47,484 nt of DNA. Source: an uncultured Alphaproteobacteria bacterium. Lineage in GTDB: Bacteria > Pseudomonadota > Alphaproteobacteria > Caulobacterales > Parvularculaceae. Location of the stretch: contig CADEDN010000024.1 of assembly GCA_902826095.1 (NCBI GenBank), positions 1 through 47,484 on the forward strand. Reading direction: 5' to 3'. This document shows positions 35,034-43,080 of the stretch, in pieces; position 1 is the stretch's first letter; every line of letters begins with the position of its first letter. A program made the translations under genes and the position numbers. A model generated the notes under the pieces. That model was not told the DNA's origin. It did not search any database and saw only the letters and a list, made by a program, of their open reading frames with translations.

Positions 35034-35062
35034 TATATAACTGACCAGTCAGTTATTTTCAA
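35034..35062 (-). promoter_or_regulatory. Promoter with embedded TetR operator
   Basis: On the minus strand TTGAAA (35062-35057), exactly 17 bases, then TATATA (35039-35034) form a near-consensus sigma-70 promoter. The spacer holds a palindrome, ATAACTGA-CCAG-TCAGTTAT (35037-35056, perfect 8-base arms), that a bound repressor would use to block polymerase. The -10 ends 6 bases before ATG 35027. Confidence 0.8.
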
Positions 35063-35176
35063 GAGCATGACCAAACCCGGATTGGGGTGAAAATATAACA
35101 TACTATCAATAAGTTAGTTGATGATGATGGAAGGGCCAGCCAGCCCATCGCACAACTGGCTGCGGAATTCTGGCGC

Positions 35177-35803
35177 TCAAATGGACGAGCGCCGAAGGCG
35201 GAAACCTCGCTCCGCCTGGCGCCACGCGAGGAAGGCAGCCAGCCCATATCCGGCGCCAAGCGCCATGGCCGCGCCTGGCGCGCCGCCCTGAAAGGCGTTA
35301 ATCGCCATGGCGCCGAACCAAAATGCGAGACACGCGCTGGAAATCGTAGCCGCTGTCGCCGCAAGCCGACTTGTCCAAATCGCCGGCTGGTCGGCGCCCC
35401 TTGACGGGAAAAATTGAATCGAAAGCCACATCGCGGCGCCAATGACGCCGCCGATAATTCCTGAGACGCCGGGCGCCGGCGACGCGTAGGCTGAAAGCGC
35501 GCCGCCGACGAAGAATCCGGAGGCCATCAAGCTGATGCGCGACAATAGCCGACCTGATCGCGCCGAACGGGGATGCGCGCTCAGCCATTCAAAAATGCTG
35601 GAGATGAAGAGGACGCAAAATGTCGCCGCGCCAGCCCATCTGTCAGAAGATGACCATGTCCAATCGAGGAGATGAAACAGCGCGATCGAGGCGGCTGTTA
35701 TCTGGAGGCACGCAAATAGCGCCGTAACCGCGAACGCAATGGGCGCCATGCGAATTCGCGACAGAGGATTCGACCCTACGTTGTGCGCCAATCCGTCACC
35801 CAT
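35177..35803 (-). CDS. Hypothetical membrane protein
   Basis: A 208-residue protein I do not recognise, with about six hydrophobic segments: near 20-42, 57-75, 90-108, 112-130, 143-165 and 170-190. The sequence ends RQAERGFRLRRSSI, suggesting a cytoplasmic basic tail. It is divergent from a phosphodiester glycosidase gene, and the two proposed 5' ends nearly touch. An internal ATG at 35749 would give 190 residues and free the intergenic space; no SD distinguishes the starts. The 114 bases between this gene and the TetR promoter are AT-rich without an evident gene. Confidence 0.55.
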   Translation of the reverse strand: MGDGLAHNVGSNPLSRIRMAPIAFAVTALFACLQITAASIALFHLLDWTWSSSDRWAGAATFCVLFISSIFEWLSAHPRSARSGRLLSRISLMASGFFVGGALSAYASPAPGVSGIIGGVIGAAMWLSIQFFPSRGADQPAIWTSRLAATAATISSACLAFWFGAMAINAFQGGAPGAAMALGAGYGLAAFLAWRQAERGFRLRRSSI

Positions 35804-35806
35804 GCT

Positions 35807-36736
35807 ATGGTCGCCGCTATTGCTTACGACGGAATTTGCGTGCGATCGACTGTTTTGACGCTTTTGGGCCGGATCGGGCTGGGGCTTTTGCTCCTTGGTC
35901 CGATCGCCCTATATGGGCGCAAAAGCTCGAACAGGCCGGACATCAGCGCGGCGCCAGAAAAGGCGCTGTTTCACGGCATTGCCTATCAACGCGGACGAAT
36001 TGTCGATCCGACGCCTGCGACATATCACATTGTGACCATCGACCTCAAAGCCGCGGGCGTTCGGCCGATCGTGACGCGCCCCTGCGACGAGACGCCCCCG
36101 CGGTTTTGCGCAATGACCGCAAGCGCGTTCATGCGCGCAACCGGCGTGCAAATCGCCGTCAATGCGAATTTCTTCTATCCGTTTTCGGAGAAATCATTTT
36201 TGAATTTCCGCCCGAGGGCGGACGAGGCCGTCAATCCCCTCGGCGTCGTCATCAGCGAAGGCGTTGAAGCGTCGCCGCCGCGCGACGCTTTTCCGTCTTT
36301 GTGTTTTGTCGGCAATCATGCGTCAATAATTGAACGAGGCGGGTGTCCGAAAGGGACGCATAGCGCAATCGCCGGACGAACAATCGTCAGGAGCGGTGAT
36401 GTTAGCGCGCGAAAGACCCGTTTCGCGAAGAGATACCCGATGACTCTGGCCGGCGTCGACGCGGCAGGGGCAAGACTTTTCCTGCTCGTTGTTGACGGGA
36501 AGCAGCCGTTTTTCAGTGAGGGCATGTTCCTGCGCGACGGCGCGGACTTGCTGTTCCGCCTTGGCGCCGACAAGGCGTTGGAACTTGACGGCGGCGGATC
36601 GTCAACCCTTGTCGCCGCCGGCGCATCCGGCCCGCAAGTCCTGAACGCGGTCATTCACACCAAGATTCCAGGACGCGAACGGCCGGTCGCGACTCATCTC
36701 GGATTCTTTGCGGCGGCGACCGGCGGCGAATCCTGA
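35807..36736 (+). CDS. Phosphodiester glycosidase family protein (NAGPA-like)
   Basis: A 309-residue exported or membrane-anchored protein: one N-terminal hydrophobic helix (LLGRIGLGLLLLGPIALY, about residues 19-36), then a NAGPA/DUF2233 domain. Diagnostic segments are QIAVNANFFYPF (about 115-126), YPMTLAGVD and ALELDGGGSSTLVAAG (about 255-270), the last being the family hallmark. Relatives remove sugar-phosphate caps or act on exopolysaccharide. The start is uncertain: GTG 35783, ATG 35807 or a later GTG are all in frame and none has a good SD. No operon partner is seen. Confidence 0.8.
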   Translation: MVAAIAYDGICVRSTVLTLLGRIGLGLLLLGPIALYGRKSSNRPDISAAPEKALFHGIAYQRGRIVDPTPATYHIVTIDLKAAGVRPIVTRPCDETPPRFCAMTASAFMRATGVQIAVNANFFYPFSEKSFLNFRPRADEAVNPLGVVISEGVEASPPRDAFPSLCFVGNHASIIERGGCPKGTHSAIAGRTIVRSGDVSARKTRFAKRYPMTLAGVDAAGARLFLLVVDGKQPFFSEGMFLRDGADLLFRLGADKALELDGGGSSTLVAAGASGPQVLNAVIHTKIPGRERPVATHLGFFAAATGGES

Positions 36737-36778
36737 AGTTGACCCATATTTGGCGTTTGCGGCCAGCCGCGCCCGCGC

Positions 36779-38875
36779 TCAAAGCTTCGCCGACAATGAC
36801 ACGCGGATGGCGCGGGGGCTTCCCGGCGTGATGTTGTTGTTATTGTGGGCAGTCGGGAAATAGGTCTTGTCGAAGAGGTTTTCGACATTCGCCTGCGCCT
36901 CGATCCGCTCATTCAGCGTGTAATAGAGCGCCGCATCGACGCGCGTGAAGTCGGGGAGCGTGACGCTGTTGGACAGCGCCGCGAACTGATCGGTTTGGTG
37001 AATGACGCCGACGCTCGCGCGCCAATGGTCGGAAAATCGGTAGGCATTCCAGACGGCGAACGCATGTTTGGGCACAAGCGGGATTTGCGCGCCTGTCACG
37101 GCGGCCGTCGTCGCCTTTGTGACCTCCGCGTCCTGCAGCGTATAGCCCGCGAGAATCTCCCAGCGATCCGTCACCGAACCCGCGAGCGAGAGTTCAAAGC
37201 CTTTGCTGCGCGAGGCGCCGGTGAGAATGATAGAGCCCGCCGTCGGTCCCGGCGCCGCCGAATTTTCGCGGTCGAGCCGGTAGAGCGCCGCTGAAAGCGA
37301 CAGGCCCGCGCGCGGCTCCCATTTGACGCCGGCCTCGATGTTCTCGAAAGTCTCAGGCTCCAGCGCCGCCGTCGACGGCGTCAGCGATCCGAACTGATCG
37401 CCCGATTGCGGCAGGAACGACTTCGAATAGCTCGCATAGATCGTCGCGGTTTTGATCGGCTTGACGATGACGCCGCCGCGCGGGCTCCATTCATCATCCG
37501 TCCGGCCGACTTTCGCGCCGGTGAGCGAATTGGCGACGTCGATGTTGAAGCGGTCAAAGCGGACGCCGGCGATCAGCTGGAGAAACGGCGCAAGCTCGAT
37601 CTGGTCCTGCAGATAGACGGAGGCGGTCGTCAGGTCGACATGGTTGTCCGTCAGCAGGCCGAGGAAAACCGGCGGCGCGCTCGTCGTCGGGCTGGCGATC
37701 GTGACGAATCCCGCGCCGTCATTGTTGGTCGATCGAAGATTATCCGTATCCTGAACGCCGAATTCTCCGCCGAACAGAATCTCATGGGCGATCCCGGCCG
37801 TTTTCGCCTTCCAGATCAGATCCGTCTGGTTGAAGAAGTTCCGGCGATCCGTCGCGCTGAAATAAGCCTGCAGCGGAACCTCGCCATTCGCGCCGACGGC
37901 GCCGTTCGCATGAACATTCTGGTAGTATTTGTCGTAATCGGCCAGGCGCAGATGATTGCGCAAGGCGAAAGCGTCGCTGAATTCGTGCGCGAAGGCGAAA
38001 TCGCCGGCGTGCACGACGACGTCGCTGAACGAAGCGTCCGGATTGCCGAAGAACGCGCGGCGGTCGCCGGAATAGGGAAGGCCGTTCTCGGAAGGGACGC
38101 CGCGGTCGACGGTGCGCTCGTCGTCGAGAAATTCATAGGCGACGTCGATCGTCGTCGCGTCGCCGCGCGCAAAGCGCAGGGTCGGATTGACGCCGAAGCG
38201 CTCAATGCCGGTGAAATCGCGATAGCTGTCCGAATTTTCGTAAAACGCGTTGAGCCGCCCCGCGGCTGTTTCGGAAAACGCGGCGCCGAGATCGACCGCG
38301 CCGCGCGCGAAGCCGAATGAGCCGCCCTGCAAGGTCAGCGCGCGTTCGGGCTCAAATCCGGCGGTCTTCGTCACGCGGTTGATGACGCCGCCCGCGCCGC
38401 CGCGCCCGAAGATCATCGCATTCGGGCCTTTGAGGATTTCGATGCGCTCGGCGTTATACAGATCGCGGAAATATTGAACGTCGTCGCGGACACCGTCGAC
38501 ATAGAAATCCGCGGTCGAGGCGTTGCCGCGCAGCACCGGCGCGTCGCGATGGCCTTCGCCCTGCGCCATTGAGACGCCTGGCACATAGCGAACGACATCC
38601 GCCATCGAGCGCATCATCTGGTCGTCGATGAGATCGCGCGTGATCAGCGACAGCGATTGCGGGATGTCGATGAGCGCGGTGTCGGTCTTCGTCGCCGTCG
38701 CCGTATGCTCCTTCGCGTAATCGACGCGCTCTCCAGTGACGACCATCTGATCGGCGATCATCGCGTAACGCGCCGCATCCGTCTCATCGGCTCCGGCAGG
38801 GGCGACACTTGCGAGCGCCAAGCCGGCAAGAAGCAGCGATTTGCGGATCGGGGGGATTGCGCGGGACGCCATCAT
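36779..38875 (-). CDS. TonB-dependent siderophore receptor
   Basis: A 698-residue outer-membrane receptor of the ferric-siderophore class. Signal peptide to about residue 29 (SLLLAGLALASVAPAGA); then the plug domain (about 60-170: IPQSLSLITRDLIDDQ, VLRGNASTADFYVDGVRDD, IEILKGPNAMIFGRGGAGGVIN); then a 22-strand barrel ending VNVxNLFDKTYF-like (about 650-675) and the terminal aromatic-poor RVSLSAKL. Import needs TonB-ExbBD, which are not in the window. ATG 38875 follows GGAAGAA. A Fur-like site lies 70 bases upstream, so iron repression is likely. The siderophore cannot be named. Confidence 0.93.
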   Translation of the reverse strand: MMASRAIPPIRKSLLLAGLALASVAPAGADETDAARYAMIADQMVVTGERVDYAKEHTATATKTDTALIDIPQSLSLITRDLIDDQMMRSMADVVRYVPGVSMAQGEGHRDAPVLRGNASTADFYVDGVRDDVQYFRDLYNAERIEILKGPNAMIFGRGGAGGVINRVTKTAGFEPERALTLQGGSFGFARGAVDLGAAFSETAAGRLNAFYENSDSYRDFTGIERFGVNPTLRFARGDATTIDVAYEFLDDERTVDRGVPSENGLPYSGDRRAFFGNPDASFSDVVVHAGDFAFAHEFSDAFALRNHLRLADYDKYYQNVHANGAVGANGEVPLQAYFSATDRRNFFNQTDLIWKAKTAGIAHEILFGGEFGVQDTDNLRSTNNDGAGFVTIASPTTSAPPVFLGLLTDNHVDLTTASVYLQDQIELAPFLQLIAGVRFDRFNIDVANSLTGAKVGRTDDEWSPRGGVIVKPIKTATIYASYSKSFLPQSGDQFGSLTPSTAALEPETFENIEAGVKWEPRAGLSLSAALYRLDRENSAAPGPTAGSIILTGASRSKGFELSLAGSVTDRWEILAGYTLQDAEVTKATTAAVTGAQIPLVPKHAFAVWNAYRFSDHWRASVGVIHQTDQFAALSNSVTLPDFTRVDAALYYTLNERIEAQANVENLFDKTYFPTAHNNNNITPGSPRAIRVSLSAKL

Positions 38876-38944
38876 GGAATTTGTTCTTCCACTTGCGAGT
38901 CATTCTTAACTGTCGGCGACCCCTAACAAGCCGTCGCCCATATT

Positions 38945-38963
38945 GCAAGTGATTATCAATTAC
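38945..38963. promoter_or_regulatory. Candidate Fur box
   Basis: A 19-base dyad centred on 38954, GCAAGTGAT-T-ATCAATTAC, has 7 of 9 matching pairs and the core TGATTATCA typical of Fur sites. It lies 70 bases upstream of the TonB receptor start and about 135 bases upstream of the divergent DUF2807 gene. Confidence 0.6.
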
Positions 38964-39098
38964 AGAGCTGCGGCGCTTTGGCGGCGCCCTAATCGCCGAT
39001 CCGACGCCGGCGCGCGCCGGGGCGGATGGAAGGTTGGTCGCCGCAGCCCTAGCTTCAAACAGCGGCGCCGTTGTTTGCGACGCGAGCTGGAGTTTTCG

Positions 39099-39740
39099 AT
39101 GCGGATTGCAACTATCGGCGTGTTTCTCTTGGCGATTTCAGGCGTTGCTTGGGCTGGCGCTCCCGAGGAGCGCACGATCGGGCTCAAGGATTTCACGGCG
39201 ATTGAAATCAGCGGCGCCTATGATCTCGATGTCGAGGTCGGCGGCGATTATTCGATCCGGCTTTCGGGACCCGCGGAGGACATGGCCCGCGCTGAAGCGA
39301 GCGTTGAAAATGGCGCGCTGTTGCTCGGCGCGAAAAAACGCCTGCGCGGAATCAAGCATCATGGCGATCGCGATGGATTGCGCGCGGTCGTGACAATGCC
39401 GACGCTCGACCGCCTGTCGGTCTCCGGCGTGACGGATGCGGATATTCGCGGCGTCGACGCCGGTTTGTTCGAGGTCCATCTGTCGGGCGTCGGCGAGGTG
39501 ACGATCGCCGGGCGCTGCGGCAATCTGGAAGCGCGCGTTTCCGGCGTCGGCGAACTTAACGCCGAAGATCTTCGCTGCGCGGTCGCCGACGTATCGCTTT
39601 CCGGCATGGGTGAGGCTAGCATCTACGCGCGCGAGGCGGCGAGCGCGGAAGTCTCCGGCATGGGCGAAATCAACGTCTACGGATCGCCGAAGAAAGTCGA
39701 CAAGCGCGGCGGATTTTTCGCGGAAATAACGGTTCACTAG
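39099..39740 (+). CDS. DUF2807 exported protein, first of a tandem pair
   Basis: A 213-residue secreted protein: signal peptide RIATIGVFLLAISGVAWAGA, then a head GIN/DUF2807 domain that folds as a right-handed beta-helix. Repeating units are visible as LSGVGEVTIAG, VSGVGELNAED, LSGMGEASIYA and VSGMGEINVYG, spaced about 20 residues (about 125-205). The function of this family is unknown; adhesion or self-association has been proposed from the fold. ATG 39099 has GGAG 8 bases upstream. A paralogue follows after 31 bases, so both are probably cotranscribed. Confidence 0.85.
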   Translation: MRIATIGVFLLAISGVAWAGAPEERTIGLKDFTAIEISGAYDLDVEVGGDYSIRLSGPAEDMARAEASVENGALLLGAKKRLRGIKHHGDRDGLRAVVTMPTLDRLSVSGVTDADIRGVDAGLFEVHLSGVGEVTIAGRCGNLEARVSGVGELNAEDLRCAVADVSLSGMGEASIYAREAASAEVSGMGEINVYGSPKKVDKRGGFFAEITVH

Positions 39741-39771
39741 CAATGATCAATCATAATGACGGAGGGCGGCC

Positions 39772-40470
39772 ATGAGACTGTTTTTGGGATTCGTCATCGG
39801 GCTGGTTCTCGCTGCGGCGATCGCGGCGACAGCGCTGAAAGTCGCCTGGGGCGATCTGTCGGACATCGGCGAGCGCGATCGCGGCGAGGATGTGACGAAG
39901 ACGGTGGAGATCGCCGATTTCGACCGCATCAAGGCGGCCGGCGTTTTTGAGCTCGACGTGACCGTCGGCGGCGACGCTTACGCGCTCACTCTCTCCGGCA
40001 AGGAAGACGATCTCGCGCGGACGACGGCGAGCGTCCTGAACGGCGCGCTCCTTCTCGACACGAATGAACGCGACCGCGACGGCAGGCGGCGTCTGGTGAA
40101 GCATGGCGTGACCGCGACAATTTCAGCGCCCGCGCTCGTCGGCGTCGACGCGTCGGGCGTCGTTGAAGGAAAGATTGTCGGCGTCAACGCCGAAAACTTC
40201 GAAGCGGACATTTCCGGCGTCGGCGAACTTGACATCGCCGGAACCTGCGGCGCGCTCGACGCGGACGTCTCGGGCGTCGGCGAACTTGACGCTGAGGATC
40301 TCAAATGCCGCACCGTGAAGATCGACGTCTCCGGCGTCGGCGAGGCGAGCGTCTACGCCAGCGAAAGCGTCGACGCCGACATCGCGGGCGTCGGCAAGAT
40401 CGAGATCGCCGGCTCGCCCGCGAAGGTCACAAAGTCCGCGACGCCGTTCGGACGGATCAGCGTGAAATAG
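39772..40470 (+). CDS. DUF2807 protein, second of a tandem pair
   Basis: A 232-residue paralogue of the preceding gene. The N-terminal hydrophobic segment (LFLGFVIGLVLAAAIAATAL) is a signal or membrane anchor. The GIN domain has the same ladder of units (ISGVGELDIAG, VSGVGELDAED, VSGVGEASVYA, IAGVGKIEIAG). The two proteins align along the whole GIN domain, so the pair arose by duplication. GGAGG stands 7-11 bases before ATG 39772. It has no catalytic motif I can recognise. Confidence 0.85.
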   Translation: MRLFLGFVIGLVLAAAIAATALKVAWGDLSDIGERDRGEDVTKTVEIADFDRIKAAGVFELDVTVGGDAYALTLSGKEDDLARTTASVLNGALLLDTNERDRDGRRRLVKHGVTATISAPALVGVDASGVVEGKIVGVNAENFEADISGVGELDIAGTCGALDADVSGVGELDAEDLKCRTVKIDVSGVGEASVYASESVDADIAGVGKIEIAGSPAKVTKSATPFGRISVK

Positions 40471-40580
40471 GGGCCTTCGGCTCCTGCGCAAATGGGAAGG
40501 GCCGGCGCCGCCGGACACGCGGCGATTGTAAACATGCCCGCACCTGCTACTGTCGCAGCCGCGACATTGTAGTGTGATCC

Positions 40581-41273
40581 ATGACGCGCCCGCAGGATTA
40601 TGACTGGATTGGCGCATTGCCGGAGAAAGCCCGCGACGCTGTGCTCGCCGGCTGCGTCAGGGTCGAATTGCCCGCCGGCGCCATGCTCTATCAACGCGAC
40701 GCCACGCCGAACGGGACCTACCGTCTGACATCGGGCCGAGCGCGGATGTTCTTCTTGAGCCCCGCCGGGCGCGAGCGCATCGTCAAGATTTCAGAGCCGA
40801 CGGAGACGATCGGCGATCTCGCGATGATCGACGGCAAGCCCAGAACGCTATTTTCCGAAACGATCACGCCGTGCGTGTTTGACTTTCTGCCCCGCGACAA
40901 GTTCCTCAATCTCCGCCGCACCTACCCGGAAATCGAGCCGGTGCTGGTCGCTTATCTCGCCTTTTCCTTGCGTCAGACGTTGCAATTCATTGAGGAGTTG
41001 ACCATCCACGAATTGCCGGGCCGGGTCGCCTTGCGCATTCATTGGCTGGCGGCCGGTGCGGCGGCGGAAAAAGGCCTTCCGGTCGAGATTCCGGTCGCGC
41101 AGGCCGATCTTGCGCTGATGGTCGGGGCGTCGCGGCAGTCGATCAACAAAGTGCTCGGCGATCTTGAAACTTTCGGGGCGATCGAGGCGCGTTATGGGAC
41201 GATCGCCGTCAAGTCGCTGGAAAAACTAAGGGATTTCGCCGCCGAGACAGAGCGATTGCCAGGACGCTTGTGA
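40581..41273 (+). CDS. Crp/Fnr-family transcriptional regulator
   Basis: A 230-residue regulator with an N-terminal cyclic-nucleotide-binding-like beta-roll (about residues 18-120), a dimerisation helix (about 122-150) and a winged HTH (VAQADLALMVGASRQSINKVLGDLETFG, about 175-202). The Cys spacing needed for the Fnr iron-sulfur cluster is absent (only two scattered Cys), and the Arg/Ser pocket for cAMP is not clear, so the signal is unknown. ATG 40581 opens the conserved frame. It follows the DUF2807 pair by 110 bases and lies next to the P460/hemoglobin genes, so it might regulate either; I found no TTGAT-N4-ATCAA site nearby. Confidence 0.9.
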   Translation: MTRPQDYDWIGALPEKARDAVLAGCVRVELPAGAMLYQRDATPNGTYRLTSGRARMFFLSPAGRERIVKISEPTETIGDLAMIDGKPRTLFSETITPCVFDFLPRDKFLNLRRTYPEIEPVLVAYLAFSLRQTLQFIEELTIHELPGRVALRIHWLAAGAAAEKGLPVEIPVAQADLALMVGASRQSINKVLGDLETFGAIEARYGTIAVKSLEKLRDFAAETERLPGRL

Positions 41274-41374
41274 TCCCTTGCCGCTGACTGACCAAGACTT
41301 TTTGACGGATTGTCGTCGCGCCGACACTGACTCTGCCGCAATTGCTTTAGGCTGATCAAACGAAATCCATTGGG

Positions 41375-41474
41375 CTAGGGCGTATCCTCGGCCTTTTAGG
41401 AAATGCTTAGTCGTCTCTCTCCCCGACGGCGGCGCATTAGCCTCCCGGAGCGATCCGGGAGGCTTTTCTTTTTT
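41375..41474 (+). ncRNA. Candidate small RNA ending in a strong terminator
   Basis: Between the Crp/Fnr stop (41273) and the P460 gene, the plus strand has a small hairpin TCCT...AGGA (41384-41400), a stem GTCG/CGAC (41410-41427) with the pyrimidine loop TCTCTCTCCC, and then the terminator at 41440. The C/U-rich loop could pair with Shine-Dalgarno sequences. No promoter was found and the 5' end is a guess; a long 3' UTR of the regulator gene is the alternative. Confidence 0.35.
41440..41474 (+). terminator. Rho-independent terminator
   Basis: A perfect 9-bp stem GCCTCCCGG (41440-41448) and CCGGGAGGC (41455-41463) with loop AGCGAT is followed by a T-rich run TTTTCTTTTTT. It is oriented to stop plus-strand transcripts, 167 bases after the Crp/Fnr stop. 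Confidence 0.93.
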
Positions 41475-41500
41475 CGGTCGCCGAAGAGGCCCGCTGCGCA

Positions 41501-42145
41501 TCAGCGCTTCAGCCTTGCGTAAAACTGCGTGAACACCATGTCGGTCGCGGCGTTCGCCTGATGGCATGCGGCGCAGGCCTCGGCCGGCATCGCGGCGGCG
41601 CTTTCTTCGTAAGGCGGCGCATGATGGCCGAAATTGTAATAGCACCAATTGTTGGTTTCGGCGCAGCGCGCGCTGTCTTTGACTGAAACGTCGACGCCGT
41701 GTCGTTCGCCGGGGAAATATCCGCGTCCGGATGATTCGACGCGCGAGCCGTCCGGAAACTGCCGTTCAAGCGTCAATTGCAGCTCCTTGAACAGGATCGT
41801 CCCTTCCGGGAACGCGCCGGCGCTCAAGAAGGCGTCGTAGGCCTCGGGCTGGATGTAGACGTTGTGAAACTCAGGAAACGGCGCCTGTTCGTTGTTGAGC
41901 CCCTGCGGCGTCAACGGCGAACCGAGATAGACCCAGCGCTCAAAACCTTCCGGCAACAAAAGCTCGCCCTCTTTCGAATATTTCGGCTTCCAATCGTCGT
42001 GCGCGCCGGCTGCGGCGGCGCTGACGGCGCCATCCGCGGTCGGCGCCGAATTTTTTCCGCCGCAGGACGCGATCAGCGCCGCCGCGATCGAGCACGCGCA
42101 TATCGCCGCGAAACGGACGGCCAGCTTTGGGCTTGAATTCGTCAT
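41501..42145 (-). CDS. Cytochrome P460 family lipoprotein
   Basis: A 214-residue cytochrome P460-type protein. MTNSSPKLAVRFAAICACSIAAALIASC ends in a lipobox (IASC), so it should be lipid-anchored on the periplasmic side. The P460 domain spans about residues 55-212 (PEGFERWVYLGSPL, FHNVYIQPEAY, FKELQLTLERQFPDGS), with the heme c motif CAACH near 193. P460 enzymes oxidise hydroxylamine, via a heme-Lys cross-link, to nitrous oxide or nitric oxide; members without the Lys are ordinary c-type cytochromes. AGAGGT stands just before ATG 42145. It is divergent from an exported hemoglobin. Confidence 0.88.
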   Translation of the reverse strand: MTNSSPKLAVRFAAICACSIAAALIASCGGKNSAPTADGAVSAAAAGAHDDWKPKYSKEGELLLPEGFERWVYLGSPLTPQGLNNEQAPFPEFHNVYIQPEAYDAFLSAGAFPEGTILFKELQLTLERQFPDGSRVESSGRGYFPGERHGVDVSVKDSARCAETNNWCYYNFGHHAPPYEESAAAMPAEACAACHQANAATDMVFTQFYARLKR

Positions 42146-42247
42146 TTCGACCTCTTTCCAAAGTTTTTGAAAATTGCTGAACGCGCGACATCGAGGAACA
42201 TATCCTCCAATAGAATCGTTCGTCGGCTCGGCCTTGGCTCCCCGGTC

Positions 42248-42272
42248 GGAATTGTTGTCCTCGCGTCCGCAA
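42248..42272. promoter_or_regulatory. Shared 25-base site upstream of the hemoglobin gene
   Basis: A site beginning GGAATTGTT and ending CGCGTCCG-CAA recurs at 44952-44976 with 21 of 25 identities. It lies 77-101 bases before the hemoglobin ATG and 103-127 bases before the divergent P460 ATG. The two conserved blocks, about one helical turn apart, suit an AraC-type activator; the araC/cupin gene at 43988 is the obvious candidate. Confidence 0.65.
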
Positions 42273-42348
42273 ATCGGACTGAAGCCGCGCTGCGCGGCAA
42301 TGGCGTGCTACGCACTCACCGCAGTCGTTCGAGCGGAGAGATAATATC

Positions 42349-42864
42349 ATGAAGATGAAACTGTCGGACGCGCGTTTATCGCTTCTCATCGCCGTTTTAG
42401 CCCTTGCGATCGCCGTTCCTCCCGCAGCCGCGGCTGCTGAAGCTGAGGCCGTCGCGGAAAAATCGCTGTATGAGCGCCTCGGCGGCTATGAAGGCGTTTC
42501 CGCGGTTGTCGATGAATTCGCTGACCGGCTTTTCCATGACAAGCGGATCAGTCAGTTCTTCATCGGCATGGGCGACGACACGCGCGCGTCGTTCAAGCAG
42601 AAGAACAAGAACCTTGTGTGCAACGTCACCGGCGGCCCGTGCAAGATCATCAGCCGCAGCGCCAATGACGCTCATGACGGCCTCGGCATCACCGCGGCGG
42701 ATTTTGATGTTGTCGCCGGACACCTCAAGGACGTCTTGAACGAATTCAAAGTGCCGGAACGCGAGCAGGGCGAGTTGTTCGAGATCATTCTCGGCCTGCG
42801 CCCGGCGATCGTCGATCGGCCGGACGAAACGAAGCTCAGCAAGGACGCGCCGACGCGTCGCTAG
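42349..42864 (+). CDS. Exported group 1 truncated hemoglobin
   Basis: A 171-residue protein: signal peptide (LSLLIAVLALAIAVPPAAAAA, about residues 10-30), then a group 1 truncated hemoglobin domain (about 38-160). SLYERLGGYEGVSAVVDEFADRLFHD is the usual start; NVTGGPCKI and SANDAHDGLGI follow, with the proximal His in the latter. Truncated hemoglobins bind O2 and NO; most are cytoplasmic, so export to the periplasm is uncommon. GGAGAG stands before ATG 42349. It is divergent from cytochrome P460 and carries an upstream 25-base site shared with the ferritin-like operon. Confidence 0.9.
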   Translation: MKMKLSDARLSLLIAVLALAIAVPPAAAAAEAEAVAEKSLYERLGGYEGVSAVVDEFADRLFHDKRISQFFIGMGDDTRASFKQKNKNLVCNVTGGPCKIISRSANDAHDGLGITAADFDVVAGHLKDVLNEFKVPEREQGELFEIILGLRPAIVDRPDETKLSKDAPTRR

Positions 42865-42938
42865 CGCGCCTGCGCCCGCCGCACCCGTCGCGCAGGCGAG
42901 CGCAATCCGCTTTGCCGATCGGCGCGCCGGTCACGGGC

Positions 42939-42965
42939 CGGAATTGGAGCCCTTAGCGGACGTCC
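42939..42965. promoter_or_regulatory. Partial third copy of the shared site
   Basis: GGAATTG, AGCC, GCG and CGTCCG occur in order as in the two strict copies, but the outer blocks are five bases further apart (GGAAT-N16-CGTCC). It precedes the NTF2-like gene by about 116 bases. The spacing also resembles an ECF-sigma promoter; the match may be chance. Confidence 0.3.
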
Positions 42966-43080
42966 GCCCGCCAAATTTGACGGCGAGCGGTCCGCCGGAG
43001 CGCCGCGCGCCGTTCGCCCCTACGATCCGGCGATGAGAATCGCCAGACGCCCGCCCCAGCAATGTTGAAAGGAAAACATA

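Noticed and set aside
40471-42348. Fnr-type site (TTGAT-N4-ATCAA) near the Crp/Fnr, P460 and hemoglobin genes
   Set aside because: I looked for this dyad in the intergenic regions and found none with both half sites.
42939-42965. ECF-sigma-type promoter GGAAT-N16-CGTCC before the NTF2-like gene
   Set aside because: The spacing fits, but the two stricter copies of the motif have only 11 bases between the blocks, and the site lies over 100 bases from the start. Kept only as a weak third copy of the shared site.
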